Part shown: piece after piece, positions 19,641 to 31,095 of the stretch
Layout of the letters: each line of letters opens with the position of its first letter
Position numbering within the stretch: the stretch's first letter is position 1
NCBI GenBank assembly: GCA_032718475.1
Contig: JAUCBJ010004814.1
Span: 1 to 64,000, forward strand
Length of the DNA stretch: 64,000 nt
Direction: 5' to 3'
From: Nemertoderma westbladi
Taxonomy: Eukaryota; Xenacoelomorpha; Nemertodermatida; Nemertodermatidae
Made by a program: the position numbers and the translations under genes
Notes under the pieces: generated by a model
What the model was told of the DNA's origin: nothing
The model's input: the letters and a program-made list of their open reading frames with translations, nothing else
Databases searched by the model: none

Positions 19641-20240
19641 CATGGGTTGTACAATGTCAGGTCAGGTATTCTAGGTCATTGATCAAGAAAACTTGCCACC
19701 TCCATGCAGCATAAAGGAGGAGCCACCTGTAGCTGCATAGACCCTCTTACTAGGGCAAATCTGGTCCTGTAACTAGGACCCCATCGTTCTGGGATAAGGA
19801 CGCCGTTGGTCCTGGATTAAGGACCCATATACTTGGCTGCAGGGGTATATGGCCTGGCCAGGCAGATGGTGATCTACCAATGGCTGGTCAGGAGTAGAGT
19901 GTTCTCATGTTCAGTCTGAGTGCACTTCACTGCGACCTGCACCTGGCAGCAGGGATACAGGGCATGACCCAGCAGATGAGCTGCACAGCCAATGGTGGGT
20001 CATGTGCGCCAGAGTAGATATGGGTGATGGGCCTCATATCTGACTCCACTGCGACACCTACCCTGTGGAACGGCAAACCAGGGTGTGGTATTTGTGGCTG
20101 AGCTACTAGTATGGGTTGTACACAGACCATAGCATCGTTTCTCTCAAGTGGACGAATCTCGGACAAGCACGCAAAACAGCAGTTTTGCATTTCCACAAAT
20201 GATTTTTAACCAGTTTTTCCTGATCAACGAGCGACCTTGA
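19641..20240. other. Unassigned, with a diverged tandem duplication
   Basis: No coding signal is recognised. Two similar segments, near 19840-19915 and 19945-20030, share the order GGCNGCAGGG, then CAGCAGATG or CAGGCAGATG, then CCAATGG, and AGAGTAGA. This suggests an old duplication of about 100-120 bases. Confidence 0.35.
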
Positions 20241-22140
20241 AAATCAGTATAGCTTCAGGATTACCAAAAAAAAGGCAACGTTTTACAGTATATCATTTTT
20301 TGCTATTGAACTTTTCCTTCTGGGACACCAGAATGACACCAATATTGGTTTCGCTTTAACAAAAACATTTATAACTAGTTTCATTGTAATCAGCGACAAC
20401 GAAAACCCGTATACCTTCAGAATTAACAAAGCAAACACAACATTTATTAGATTGACATTTTTTTACTTGTCTGTGTTGTATTTTCAAAAAAATTGAAAGG
20501 TACAAGATTTTTTTCAATACAGGTTTTCTGGGGCGCCGAATCCATTGGAAAATAATTAAAAATGATGTGATTGCTGTAAATGTCTTCCTAATAGTGAATT
20601 GTGAATTCCTAATTGTGAAGTTTTCGAGTTATAGCACCATTTTTTAAATTTATTTTGTGCACTTTTTTTAAGCGTTTTTTGAAAATTACATTTCATGAAA
20701 TATGATTTGTAATCTCTATTTTTGATTTACACCGGTTTTTTTGGTGTTTGGAATTAGATAGAATTCATATAAATTAATTTAGAAATTCCAAACTTGTTTT
20801 TTCCAACGTGTGCCAAATTTTGGTGCAGAAACCAAATTTTGAGATATGCAATTTTTGTAAATTGATTGTTTGTACCTGTTTTTTGCGCAATAGGGGTTTT
20901 GGGGGAATTGTGCTGGATTACGCAAAAACGGCCACAAAGGGTGAAGATCTGGGATTCACACTTCAAGAACGCAGAAGTAGTAGATATCCGGCAACTACAG
21001 TCACAGACACCGACTTTGCGGATGACATCGCCCTGCTCTCTAATACGCTAGCAGATGCACAGCTTCTACTAAATAAAGTGGAGAGGGCTGCTAAGGAGGT
21101 TGGATTGCATATAAATGCTACCAAGACCGAATTCATGACCTTTAATGTTGATGGAAACTTGACAACCATTGATAATAATCAACTAAGGCAGGTCGATGAC
21201 TTCCAATACCTTGGATCATGGATAGAGAGTAGCAAAAAGGACATAGAAGTTAGGAAAGCAAAGGCTTGGATAGCTCTATCAAAAATGGATACCATCTGGA
21301 AATCAGATCTCTCCAGGCACCTGAAGACCAAGTTCTTTCGAGCCACAGTGGAAAGTGTATTTTTATACGGGGGTGAGACCTGGACACTGACTAAATCACT
21401 TGAACAACGAATTGATGGTTGCTACACAAGACTACTAAGGGCAGCCCTAAACATCAGCTGGAGACAACACATGACAAACGCCGAGCTTTAAGGTACAATA
21501 CCACCTGCATCAACCACCCTCCGTGAACGCAGATTAAGATTCAGTGGGCCCTGCTGGCGAAGTAAAGACGAGGTCATACCAGATCTACTTCTCTGGCAAC
21601 CAACTCATGGAAAGCGTAGTCGTGGACGACCTGCCATAACATATATAGATCAACTTGAAAGGGATACTGAACTTGGGAGAAACGAAATTGCGACAACTAT
21701 GGAGAATCGGGAAGCCTGGAAGGATCTCATTTCCACTGTCCGAGTTCGCTCGACCTAGTAGTAGTAGGAGTTTTGGGGGGTTCTGGTTTCGATGGAATAT
21801 ATAAGAGGTGCATCAGCACGGTGCATGCAACTTGTATTTTTCGGTACTGTGTGCAAAATTTGGTGCCTTCACGAAATTCAGCATTGGACATCTCAAACTT
21901 GTACTTTTTGGTGATGGGTACGAAATTTTGTGCTAGCACCAAAATTTCCCATACGATGCCGGAAAATGTGAGAACCAATGATCTGGAAAATATGAAATGT
22001 ATTCCGCTAGAATCAGTGCTCATGAGAAATGTGAATTTATAGTGTGATATGTATAAGTCAATTAAATTTTTGTGTTAAGCCTAAAAACTGCTGGTTACTT
22101 GTTTTTTTCATTTTTTTTGCCTACGTAGAGCACTTTATCA
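20240..22140 (+). mobile_element. Fragment of the TTAA-type repeat family, split by an RTE
   Basis: Stretches such as TTTCGAGTTATAGCACCATTTTT and TTTACACCGGTTTTTTTGGTGTT match the complete copies at 25595-27647 and 56993-62797. Similarity continues after the RTE insertion, with GGTTCTGGTTTCGATGGAAT, up to about 22140. The TTAA ends seen in the other copies are not present here, so this copy is truncated. It contains no gene of its own. Confidence 0.7.
20906..21769 (+). pseudogene. RTE-type LINE, 3' part of reverse transcriptase
   Basis: This is a 5'-truncated RTE copy. It reads FADDIALLSN for the catalytic motif and continues through KTEFMTFNVDG, DDFQYLGSWIESS and the C-terminal WRSKDEVIPDLLLWQPTHG region. 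A TAA at 21489-21491 replaces the Tyr codon found in the related copy at 31.4 kb, so the frame is broken once. It ends in a TAG repeat tail (21756-21767). The 10-base target duplication GTTTTGGGGG is at 20896-20905 and 21770-21779. It is nearly identical to the minus-strand copy at 31096-32735, so the family was active not long ago. Confidence 0.85.
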
Positions 22141-22730
22141 GTAATTAATGAAAGATTACAAACAATATGAATAACCTTTTAACTTTTTATCAACTATTTA
22201 TTTTCTTGGTCCAATAATTTCAATGTTTGTAATGACAAACTATTCTGAAGAAATTCACTGTCGAATTTTGAGTAATAATCTCTTGAAATTTCCTCAAAGT
22301 TGGCTTGGAATATCGTCAAAGTGTTATTATCTATTATATTAATGTTTATACTTTATAAAGTTTACAGTGAGAAAAATCATACCAACCTTGTAATTGTTTT
22401 TAAACCAGATAACACTATCTTAAACCATGAACCCTCTCCTTCGTAGTCTGTAGCCCAATCTTGCATATTGTCAACGAGTGCACTTTCACATCGCCTTTTG
22501 AGTATAATGTTTTGTTTTTTTAAATATTTCTCCACCGATGATGCAGAACATTGGCCATCAGAAGATACGTCGATGATAGCTAAATATATATTAAATCAAT
22601 TTTAAGTTGGTGTGTGTGTTTACAACAATGACAATAATAACACGAGTGGGTCCTTCGTGCTGCAAAAGGTGCAAGCCATCTTAGCGAATAATTATAATTA
22701 TATTTATTTATACATCCGATTTTTATAATT
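22141..22730. other. AT-rich stretch, nothing recognised
   Basis: No coding frame, transposon end or RNA gene is visible. A short TG-rich run occurs near 22605. Confidence 0.4.
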
Positions 22731-23340
22731 CTATATTTTTAATAAAATTAACGACACTTTATAAATAAAGTAAACAAAATAGTAACACATGATCTCCTTC
22801 GGGAACTCGGATGTTTCAGGGCTGGGGTGGCCCAAGGGTTCGTAGGCTACCAGGTGGAAGAGTCCATGAGTTTCTGGTACTTGCGGATCTTTAGAGTTTC
22901 CGCTTCCTCTGCAGTGCCGCCTCTGGCTCTGGTGGAGATCGTCTGGACGAGGTGGCTGGGCGCTAGTGGGTCCGTCGCCATCGCATCCCATGTGAGGAAC
23001 TGCCCGCCGCTCCACGGGACCAGGGTGACGCCATCTACTTTCTTATCGTCCCCTCTACACAAGCCCAGTGGCTCAAGTGTAGCGGGGATGCTACAGCTGA
23101 TGGGCAGCCAGCGCAAACTGTCGTTCAACATTGAGTGGCGCGGAAGTCTGCCAAGGCTCCTTGAGCAGAAAAGACCATGGAGATTGGGGGGCATCCAACA
23201 GAACATGCTTGCCACACCAGCACAGATGTGGGGCTCCGTCAGCCAACACCCAAGACGTGTACCATCCGAGATCCGGAACTGCGAGTCCATCAGCTTCAGT
23301 CCCAGAGAGCTGAAGGTTGTGGTCTGCGTTATCATGTTAG
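22731..23340 (-). pseudogene. LINE C-terminal fragment, restriction-like endonuclease type
   Basis: The frame 22847-23335 contains TEPHICA, then LHGLFCSR and LPRHSMLNDSL, the layout of a CCHC zinc motif. LEPLGLCRGDDKKVDGVTLVPWSGGQFLTWDA follows, split here only for description. The order of zinc motif, then (P)DG...TLVPW...WDVTVTD is that of the endonuclease end of restriction-like-endonuclease LINEs. The expected Pro-Asp is Val-Asp here and WDVTV has become WDAMA, so it is probably dead. A related fragment is at 62870-63680. The clade is uncertain. Confidence 0.5.
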
Positions 23341-24775
23341 GCTAAAGGATGCACGGGGTGCACTACCATAGAGGAGAGGATTTAGAGCTGCAATGGGGAT
23401 CTAGAGATTCATGGCAAGTCCGCAAGACACAAAGGGCTTATATCCGGTGTTGGTGTAAGTCAGTGCTACTGGTTATCCCGAAGGGAGGGGGGGGGGGTGC
23501 AATTTGGATTCTGTGTCTACTTCAGCCGTTTTTGGTTTGTAAATCAGTAGGTCGCCTGTCTTCTTTATGCTAAATGCTTTATGGCTGGTGCGAATGCTTA
23601 CCACTGAAGCTATCACTACTGGTAATGCTACTGATGACTGATGATTGCACTATTTCTTGTTTCTATTTTCTGTTTCTTATTTGCTAACTTGATGGATCAT
23701 AATTGAAGCAAATTAATACTGTATATTAAGCTAACTCTATGTAAACTATTAGCGTAATAAAAAATTAGGGTTATGAATTCTGTAATACAAAATAATTAGA
23801 TAGTTATAGCAAATACTGTATTAATTAATTATCGTAGCTCCATGCATTGGGTAAGTTAGAGACATTTAGGCTACATAGCGGAGAATAGGGCTACTTTGTT
23901 TACGTTTGGAAAACTAATACCGGTGTTTGTTTATTCTAAGCTAAGCGGTTGTCTAAAAAAAGGGGGTTTGCCATTGCTTTTAGAAGTTTTCAGTAATACA
24001 ACAGGAAGTAAAAGTACTGATTTCCGTAGGTACCCAGGAATAGCCCAGTTTCCAACACAGGCCCACAGCAGGATTCCTAGAAATTAATTTCAAAATTAAA
24101 ATATTCTCCAAACGAACATTTTTATTGGTCGTGTTTAGACGTGTTTAGACAATCGTGTTTAGACCCGTGTGTGGGCGATTCCCTAGCCCATTAAATAAAT
24201 ACCGTATGGCGATATTTATAACCAATGATTCAAGCGAAGCCTTTAATATTAACAGCGTCATGATTAAGTATTGTTGTAAACATAATCTTATAAAGTGAAA
24301 ATACGTTCTATATTTATTTTTTTTATTTATTTATTTCTTTCTCCTGGTACCTCAAATTGCACATACTATACAATTTTTTAATTTTTCTATTTAATACAAT
24401 TATATTTAATAACGGTAGCAGTGTGCGCTACTACAGCCGAACAATAGCAAAAGCAATTTACACCATATTCAGCAAATTTTGAGTTGATTCTATTACAATA
24501 TTGAATTACCGTACCTGACTGTGGTGACAAGATTAGCATATAGGAGGCACTATCTGCTATAATGGAATAGATCTATTCTTTATTTACGTTTATTATTTTT
24601 ATTGGTGTAAATGGAGGGTGTCTGTCGCATACAGATAAAAAAATAATATTTATTTAATTAATTAGTCCATTGGGTATTTTCCAATAGTTTTTAAATTGTT
24701 GTTCCTATGGAGGCTATAATAGCTATATTAATGTCTCTCCAGGGCACCATCTCCATTGATCAATTATAGTGAGAT
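23341..24775. other. Noncoding, with an 11-base G-run
   Basis: No gene or transposon end is recognised. A G-run lies at 23487-23497. The rest is AT-rich with poly-T tracts near 24307-24335. Confidence 0.4.
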
Positions 24776-25013
24776 CTAAAATTTAGATCTTTTATTTGCC
24801 TCAAAGGTTTTCAAAGGGAACTGAGTGACCAGGTATGCTAGTACAAGCATAGAATCTGTCCATAATGTTAATGTTAGTGGAAAATATAAGTTGGTGTTAA
24901 CCATATCTGTTAACTCAGCTGCCACTGATGCAGCAAGAAGTTCTTTCCGAGGTAATGACAAAAATGTATTTGATTTAATAGTTTCGGATTTTGATGTTAC
25001 GAATGCAACATAG
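24776..25013 (-). pseudogene. BEL/Pao RNase H fragment
   Basis: The minus-strand frame reads TFLSLPRKELLAASVAAEL, then LTLWTDSMLVLAYL and FEANKRSKF. These are the RNase H motifs of BEL/Pao pol: the E of ELLAA and the D of WTDS. Only about 80 codons remain and no flanking pol sequence or LTR is present. It is a stray piece of a third pol, not clearly part of elements A, C or D. Confidence 0.75.
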
Positions 25014-25146
25014 ATACTCCTGTGGAATTATTTCACTATTAGATAGCTATTTGTAATTGGTACTACGTAAAAAATTTAAAATCCGACATATTTGCCTTGC
25101 TTTACAGTTTGTTATAAATTCGTATATGCACGTGTTTTGGAACGTG

Positions 25147-25262
25147 TTACAACTGGTCCAGTGGCCCAGTACTACTAGGATCGGCATGCTTCATTGCAGC
25201 TGAATTTTTAAGAATGGTGTGCCGGCTTATCGACAAAATTGCACCGCCACAGTAAGCCCCGT
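25147..25262 (-). repeat. 3' tail of an RTE-like LINE
   Basis: On the minus strand CAATTTTGTCGATAAGCC, then GCATGCCGATCCTAGTAGT, match the 3' end of the RTE fragment at 48538-48953. Only the terminal hundred or so bases are present, so it is a strongly 5'-truncated copy. Confidence 0.65.
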
Positions 25263-25263
25263 A

Positions 25264-25335
25264 GGTGGCCCAGTAGGTTAACGCGTGGATCACACTTGAG
25301 ATAGGTCGAGTGTTCGAATCTGGGTCGGTAAAATT
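25264..25335 (+). repeat. tRNA-like sequence, probable SINE head
   Basis: An A-box-like TGGCCCAGTAGG (25266-25277) is followed about 34 bases later by a B-box-like TGTTCGAATC (25311-25320). The spacing fits a polymerase III promoter of tRNA type. A full cloverleaf with paired acceptor and anticodon stems is not evident, so this is a SINE head or tRNA pseudogene. Confidence 0.5.
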
Positions 25336-25594
25336 TACATTTTTGTGCAATTTATTTTCTGTTTCGCTAAATTAGACAAGCCAATGGAGTACGTACAACA
25401 CATGAACAGATTAGTTGGGCCAATCAAAAGGTGTTTGATAATTTATTGGTCCAATGTGAGCCCATGTTAATTAGTTTAGTTTCGATAAATCATTTGTTAT
25501 TTACGTTAAAAATATACTGCAAACTCTGAACATGTAGTTTTTAGCTTTTCTATCTTAAACAGCCAAACGCTTTGGAGAATGGCTGCCTAAACCT

Positions 25595-27647
25595 TTAACC
25601 CTATTAAACCCGGGGGGGGGGGGGGGGGTCAATATGACCCCCCCCCCCCCCCGTGGTTTTTTTATTATAATTCTGAAACAAACGCAGGTGGGAATCTGAA
25701 ATTTTTTGACTTTTCCTAAAAATCTATTGTCTTCCTAGTAGTGAAAACCGTTTTCTAAAATATTGGGTAGTTTTCGAGTTATAGCACTATTTTTTAACCC
25801 TACTTTTGGCACTTTTTTTGAGACGTTTTTTGAAAATTACATTTCATTAAATATTACTTGTAACATCTCTATTTTTGATTTACACCGGTTTTTTGGTGTT
25901 AGCAATTGGATGGAATTCATATAAATTGATTTAGAAATTTCAAAATTGTTTTTTTCGGTGGGTGCCAAATTTTGGTGCTAGCACCAAATTTTGAAATATG
26001 TTAATTTTGTTCTTTAACTGTATATACATCCGGTGTTTCCCAACCTCCCGTTTTATATGCCACCCTTCCACTCTATCACTAGTAACATGGACGTTAGTAT
26101 AAGTAACTCTGATTACTAAAGGTCGTCCCAAAACTGAAACTATTACACTATTATTAGTATAACCGTCGTCGTATCGCTCCACGTTTAATTCTCCTTCCTC
26201 GTAGTTCAACCAAAATACACGATAACCGCCAATCCAACAATGGATCAATCTTATATCGTTGATGACTATATCGCTTGTTGATAACTAACGCTAAGTTGAT
26301 AACTTAACGTTAAGTTATCTCCCTCCTCCACACATGTTCGTGGGGACTTCGCGCAGCACGTAGTCGGCAAGCCTTGGCATACGGTTCATATAGAGCAAAT
26401 GGAGCATGTCTAGTTTGGACCCCATATCCCATGCTATAAATGTATTCATTCGATATACAATCATATGTTAATCCGCTAGGTGGTGTCAAATTGTTACCGA
26501 CTACGTGTCTATACGTAAATTGGGGTTTTTTGGGGTTCTGGATTCGATGAAATATATATGAGTAGCACCAAGCGTATCAAACTCGTATTTTTCGGTGCTG
26601 TGTGCAAATTTTGGTGCTAGCACGAAATTTTGAAAATCCATTCAATAGATAAAATTGCTTGTGACAATTTATTTCTTGCGTTTTAGAGGTTTATGGCTGT
26701 TCTGAATTCAATGGAATATATAATTATCAAACTAGGCATCTCAAACTTGTATTTTTCGGATGTGGGTGCAAAATTTGTGTGGGCACCAAATTTTGAAAAC
26801 CATCAAATATATCAATTGATTGTGTCACCTTGTTTCTTGCGTTATACGGGTTTGTGATTGTTCTGAATTCAATGGAATCAGTAAAAATTTCTTAATAGTT
26901 CTCAAACTTGTATTTTTCGCCGGTGGGTGAAAATTGTTGTGCCAGCACCAAATTTTGGAAAATATGCAAATTGATCAGTAGATAGTATCACCTTGTTTCT
27001 TGCGTTATACGGGTTTATGAGGGTCCTGAATCCGATGGAATCAATAAAAACAGCACTGGACATCGCAAACTTTGGTGATGGGTACGAAATTTGGTGCTAG
27101 CACCAAAATTTGCCAAATTACGACGAAAAATGCAAGTAGCAATGATCTGGCATAATAGAAATGCATTCCATTAGAATCAGCGCCCTCGAAAACCTGAAAA
27201 TGTGAATTTATAGCATCGTATTGGTGAACTAAAAATTTTGTGTTCTAACTGAAAAGTGCTGGTTACTTGTTTTTTTAATTTTTTTCCTGCGCAGAGATGA
27301 CTAAACAGCCATTTATAGTAATCATATCATTTTTAAATATTTTCCAATGTATTTTGCAACCCAGAAAACCTGTATTGAAAAATAATTAGCCGAAAATGTA
27401 ACTTTCAAATTTTTTGAAAATTGTGCATTACTTGTAATTTTGGTGCTGCAATATAACCACCGCAGTACTTTTTTTCGAAAAATTTTTTTTCAGTCGGATC
27501 CAGACAAGTGATACCTACGTACAAACAAAAAATCAGACGTTTTCGTAAATATTTGTAGATTTTAGAGGGGGGGGGGGGTCAATATGACCCCCCCCCCCCC
27601 CCCCGGTATTTGTACAACATTTTATAGCCCGGTACTAATAGGGTTAA
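25595..27647. mobile_element. Non-autonomous TTAA-flanked transposon (about 2.05 kb)
   Basis: The ends are TTAACCCTATTA at 25595 and TAATAGGGTTAA at 27647, an inverted terminal pair inside TTAA duplications, as for piggyBac- or Kolobok-type elements. Next to each end is a hairpin of G-run, TCAATATGA, C-run (25612-25652 and 27567-27604). The body consists of diverged units of about 150 bases, each built around TTTGGTGCTAGCACCAAA or a variant. No transposase is encoded. A second copy spans 56993-62797 and a fragment lies at 20240-22140. About 500 bases near 26010-26512 are a separate insertion. Confidence 0.8.
26010..26512 (-). other. Foreign insert in the TTAA element, possible coding relic
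   Basis: This stretch is missing from the other TTAA copies. A minus-strand frame of about 75 codons, WIGGYRVFWLNYEEGELNV then VSVLGRPLVIRVTYTN, reads like real protein but I do not recognise it. At 26327-26500 it carries a copy of the interspersed repeat also present at 34783-34945. Boundaries are approximate. Confidence 0.4.
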
Positions 27648-28198
27648 GCCAAAGCAACGCAAGGTGAAGGGATGTCCACGACGCATAAAGGAACCCGCAC
27701 CATTTCGCCCATGCCCATTTGGAAAGCATGACCCGATTGCCTGAGAGCGCTTTACGCGCGTAAGACCTTAGATCCGGGGAAAGTGTGACGCCATCCTGGG
27801 ACGCTGTAAAGTGTAAGAGCAAAATACTTTAGATTCAGACAGAAACCCCTCGGTTAACCTGTATCTCTTACAGGTGCAAGCCGATGCTGTTTGCTAGTAC
27901 GTGCGAGTACACTAGGTGCAAATATCACACTCTATAATTTGGTGACATTGCCATACTAGCGGTACAGCACTGTAGGCCTTGCGGCTTTCAGTGCGTATAA
28001 TTTATGTGCGTACTGTAATCAGTAGGAGGTACTGATATTAAATTAGATAATATCAGTAAACTTACATAATTTAGTTTAGTTTTTGTATTTGACTAGCTAT
28101 AGTTAGTTAGTTTGTAACTTATTTTGTCTTAGATCTTTATCTTGTCTTCGAGTCATTGCATCATACGCATCACCGCATTGGCTAGGCTACTGAAAGGC
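27648..28198. other. Unassigned spacer
   Basis: A minus-strand frame at 27622-27822 (SGNRVMLSKWAWAKWCGF) has coding-like composition but matches nothing I know and is short. The rest holds no recognisable feature. Confidence 0.35.
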
Positions 28199-28549
28199 TG
28201 TGAAGGAAGCAGAAAGGCCGAAGGCTGGTGAACTGAGTTTATAGATATAGTTGTTGGTAATATCAGATATAAATCACAATCAGTGTAATATAATAATAGC
28301 AGTAACAATGACAGCGACGACGGTTAAAAACCGTCTGACTTCTACACTCATTGTAGCCAACTGAAGCACAATTAACAGAGTAACGGTTATATATTACATG
28401 GGATACACATTCCTACCTAGGTTTAGCCTACCAGTGAATGTGCGATAATTGATGGAAAGCCGCTCTATCATTGGTTGATCTATTCCCCAGCCAATCCCTA
28501 TTTTTCACTGGACCTATGCTAGCTTCCCCCTGAGATGAGCTATTGTGCT
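28199..28549 (-). repeat. Possible LTR part of element B, interrupted by element C
   Basis: The order GGCCGAAGGCTG...GAGTTT, then CCAATC and GCTAGCTTCCCCCTGAGATGAG, loosely matches the order in the LTRs of element D. The sequence resumes after element C at 45020 with TATTGGTAATATCGCATATCC, matching TATTGGTAATCTCGTATCTCC in the D LTR. Together they suggest one older LTR of an A/D-type element, cut by element C. The left boundary is a guess. Confidence 0.35.
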
Positions 28550-28554
28550 GGCAT

Positions 28555-29735
28555 TGTAAAGGCTTTTGCGGAATTAGCTGGTTATTTTCCCCGCAAAGTA
28601 CTCTGTAGTTGTTTTAACGGACATAAAAAGCCGTTTCCTTACTGTACCGGTGTTTTAGTGGACATAAAAGTCATTTCTTATGTATGTGTACTTTAGCGGA
28701 CATAACTAGTGATTTTATGTCGCAATAAGCCAAATACTCTAAACATCGGAACTCCGATGACGACATCTATCAGCTGTGTCCACGTGTAACTTTTCTTTGT
28801 TCTTTGTTCGTTCTTTGTTCGGTCGACCAATCAGAGCGGTTTTCACTCTGTGTTGGAGATTGTATACAGAAACTCATGCAATTCAGTCAGTGTGTGTATC
28901 TTTCTAAGCCCATAACACCGGCTTAGGATTCTTCTGTACTTCTGTGGAAGTTTCAGACTTTAGCAAAACATTAGTAGGCTTTGGTCATAGAAACGTATAA
29001 CTGTTATCAAACCACACCGCACCACATATCCTAATCATATTGTCAACTATAAACACCACATTTTTACTGCTATTTACTGTCGGTTATTAATTATATCAGT
29101 TGATGGAATATTGTTATATTTGGATAATATCGATAAATAATCATAAAACCCCCAATCTTCTTGATATACTGAAGGTAAGAGACCGGTTACATATAACAAT
29201 TGCGACTTACATTAAAGTGGTTTTGGAGTGAATCTAATGCTATTTCATAGGCACTACATGAGTCGGTTGCTGTTCTCTTTATATGTGACTAAAATTAGTG
29301 AAGGTTGGCAGATCGGTGTGCAGCATTGTGCGGTAGTGTGCATGATTGTGACTGATAACAAAGCATCTCCTAAAGAATGCGCTTTATACGTGAACCAATA
29401 GCCATCCCGTTGTGTCTAGTGTAAGTCATAACTCTGTTTACATACTTAGAGCGCCACGTCCTAAAGGAACTGTTAATATTTCCCGAAAGTGAATAATATT
29501 GGTTAGAGATTATATATTAACAATCAGTCGAATAATACAGTAGGCCTACACCGCAATAAGGTCAAAGCTTCCGAATCCAGTCTCCCGGGTATATCCAGCG
29601 GGTGAATGGTCGCGCATAGACAGGCTTCGGCTAATGTAGTGTATCAAATACTCGTCATAGGCTAAAGTCGATTTATAATCTAGAAGACATCTAAATTTGG
29701 CAGGTTAAACTGCTAAAGGTCTGAAAGCGCGAACA
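28555..29735 (+). repeat. Left LTR of element C
   Basis: This 1181-base LTR matches 43824-45019, starts TGTAAAGGC and ends GCGCGAACA. It contains repeated TTTTAGTGGACATAAAAG-like segments in the first 200 bases and TTCTTTGTTC direct repeats near 28797-28820. The sequence directly after it, ATAACAGTTATTGAG, does not begin TGG, so no primer site is called. Confidence 0.95.
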
Positions 29736-31095
29736 ATAACAGTTATTGAGTTCTAATTGCAGTGTAGGCAATAAATACAGTCTAAAGTACCGGTTGACCG
29801 GTACCCAGTAGGCCTAACTACCTAACTACCCGAACCGGTACTTACAGCAGTACAGGTACAGCAGTATTATTCGATTTTGATAATTATATACCGGTAGGTC
29901 TTAATAAGTAATCGGGGACGCCTGGTTTTTATTGAGATTTTACTTAGGCCTATTTCTGTCAGTTTTATTTATTTGAAAGTTAATATTGAGTAGAAGACGT
30001 GTAAGCCTGCTCAGATTGTACAGATAATTTGTAGGCTGGACTGTTGTCTGACTGTTGTTAAGTCTAAAGAGATTGTAGTGTGTGTAGAGTGTATGTCCGA
30101 TAAAGTACTAGTTAGGAACGTAGGGGCTTCCAGTGCTGTGAGGTTAATCCCCCTGAAAGAATAAGTCGTACTACTCGGTTAGAACGCATACTAACTAACC
30201 ATTTCGGAGTCTGCATATACTGTAGTTTGTTTGGGCTTGATAGTAGTCTGCCAGCGTTTGGTCTGTATTTTGTTTGTGTAGTCTGTACGGGTAGCGTAAT
30301 ATTTCTTATTTAGATAATTTGTAGGCTGGATTGTTGCCTGGATGTTGTTAGGTCTGAAGAGATTGCGGTATGTGTAGAGTGTATGTCCGATAAATTACTA
30401 GTTAGGAACGTAGGGGCTTCCAGTGCTGTGAGGTAAATCCCCCTGAAAGAATAAGTCGTACTACTCGGTTAGAACGCATACTAACTAACCATTTCGGAGT
30501 CTACATATACTGTAGTTTGTTTGGGCTTGATAGTAGTCTGCCAGCGTTTGGTCTGTATTTTATTTGAGTAGTCTGTACGCGTAGCGTAATATTTATTATT
30601 CAGAGTTTATGCGATTATTCGCAACATTCACAACCCCAAGTTTATTCCTACAGTAATTGTGCTTGTTATACATACCGTTATAGTTAACTTAACCCCGGTA
30701 CTATATCAGGGCTGCTTGGCGTAGGTAAAGACTGGTGATTTTGTGCCCCGGTCACTCCTGCAGATACCGTGGTTCCTTTAGCTGTACAAGTATTTCTAAC
30801 TGCTGATTATTTGTTGTATAAGTACTTGTACCTAATTTAGGGTTTAGTGTACAGTGCTTTCCGAAGGTAATTAGTGTGTAGGCAGTATATTTGTGTTGTA
30901 AAGTGGTTAATAGGCACGTTGGTTCTGGTAGACTGCGGTAATTAACTTCTAGGTAGGAACACTCCGTTATACATAACGTAGTACTTATAGCGTTACGGCT
31001 ATAAGTTGTCAGATGGTGGTATTTTTCCTATCTGGACAATGCAGTATATTTACTACTGCTTTGTTATTTTCAAATACCGTAGAATCCTGTCTGTT
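29736..31095 (+). other. Leader of element C with a 290-bp tandem duplication
   Basis: No coding frame is present. About 290 bases are duplicated in tandem: copy one 30021-30310, copy two 30311-30600. Each copy starts GATAATTTGTAGGCTGGA and includes GGAACGTAGGGGCTTCC. Only a few substitutions separate them. Confidence 0.75.

Noticed and set aside
25264-25335. A functional tRNA gene
   Set aside because: A and B boxes are present but acceptor and anticodon stems do not pair well by eye.
27622-27822. Small gene on the minus strand
   Set aside because: It has no family match and no context, and it overlaps the TTAA element end.
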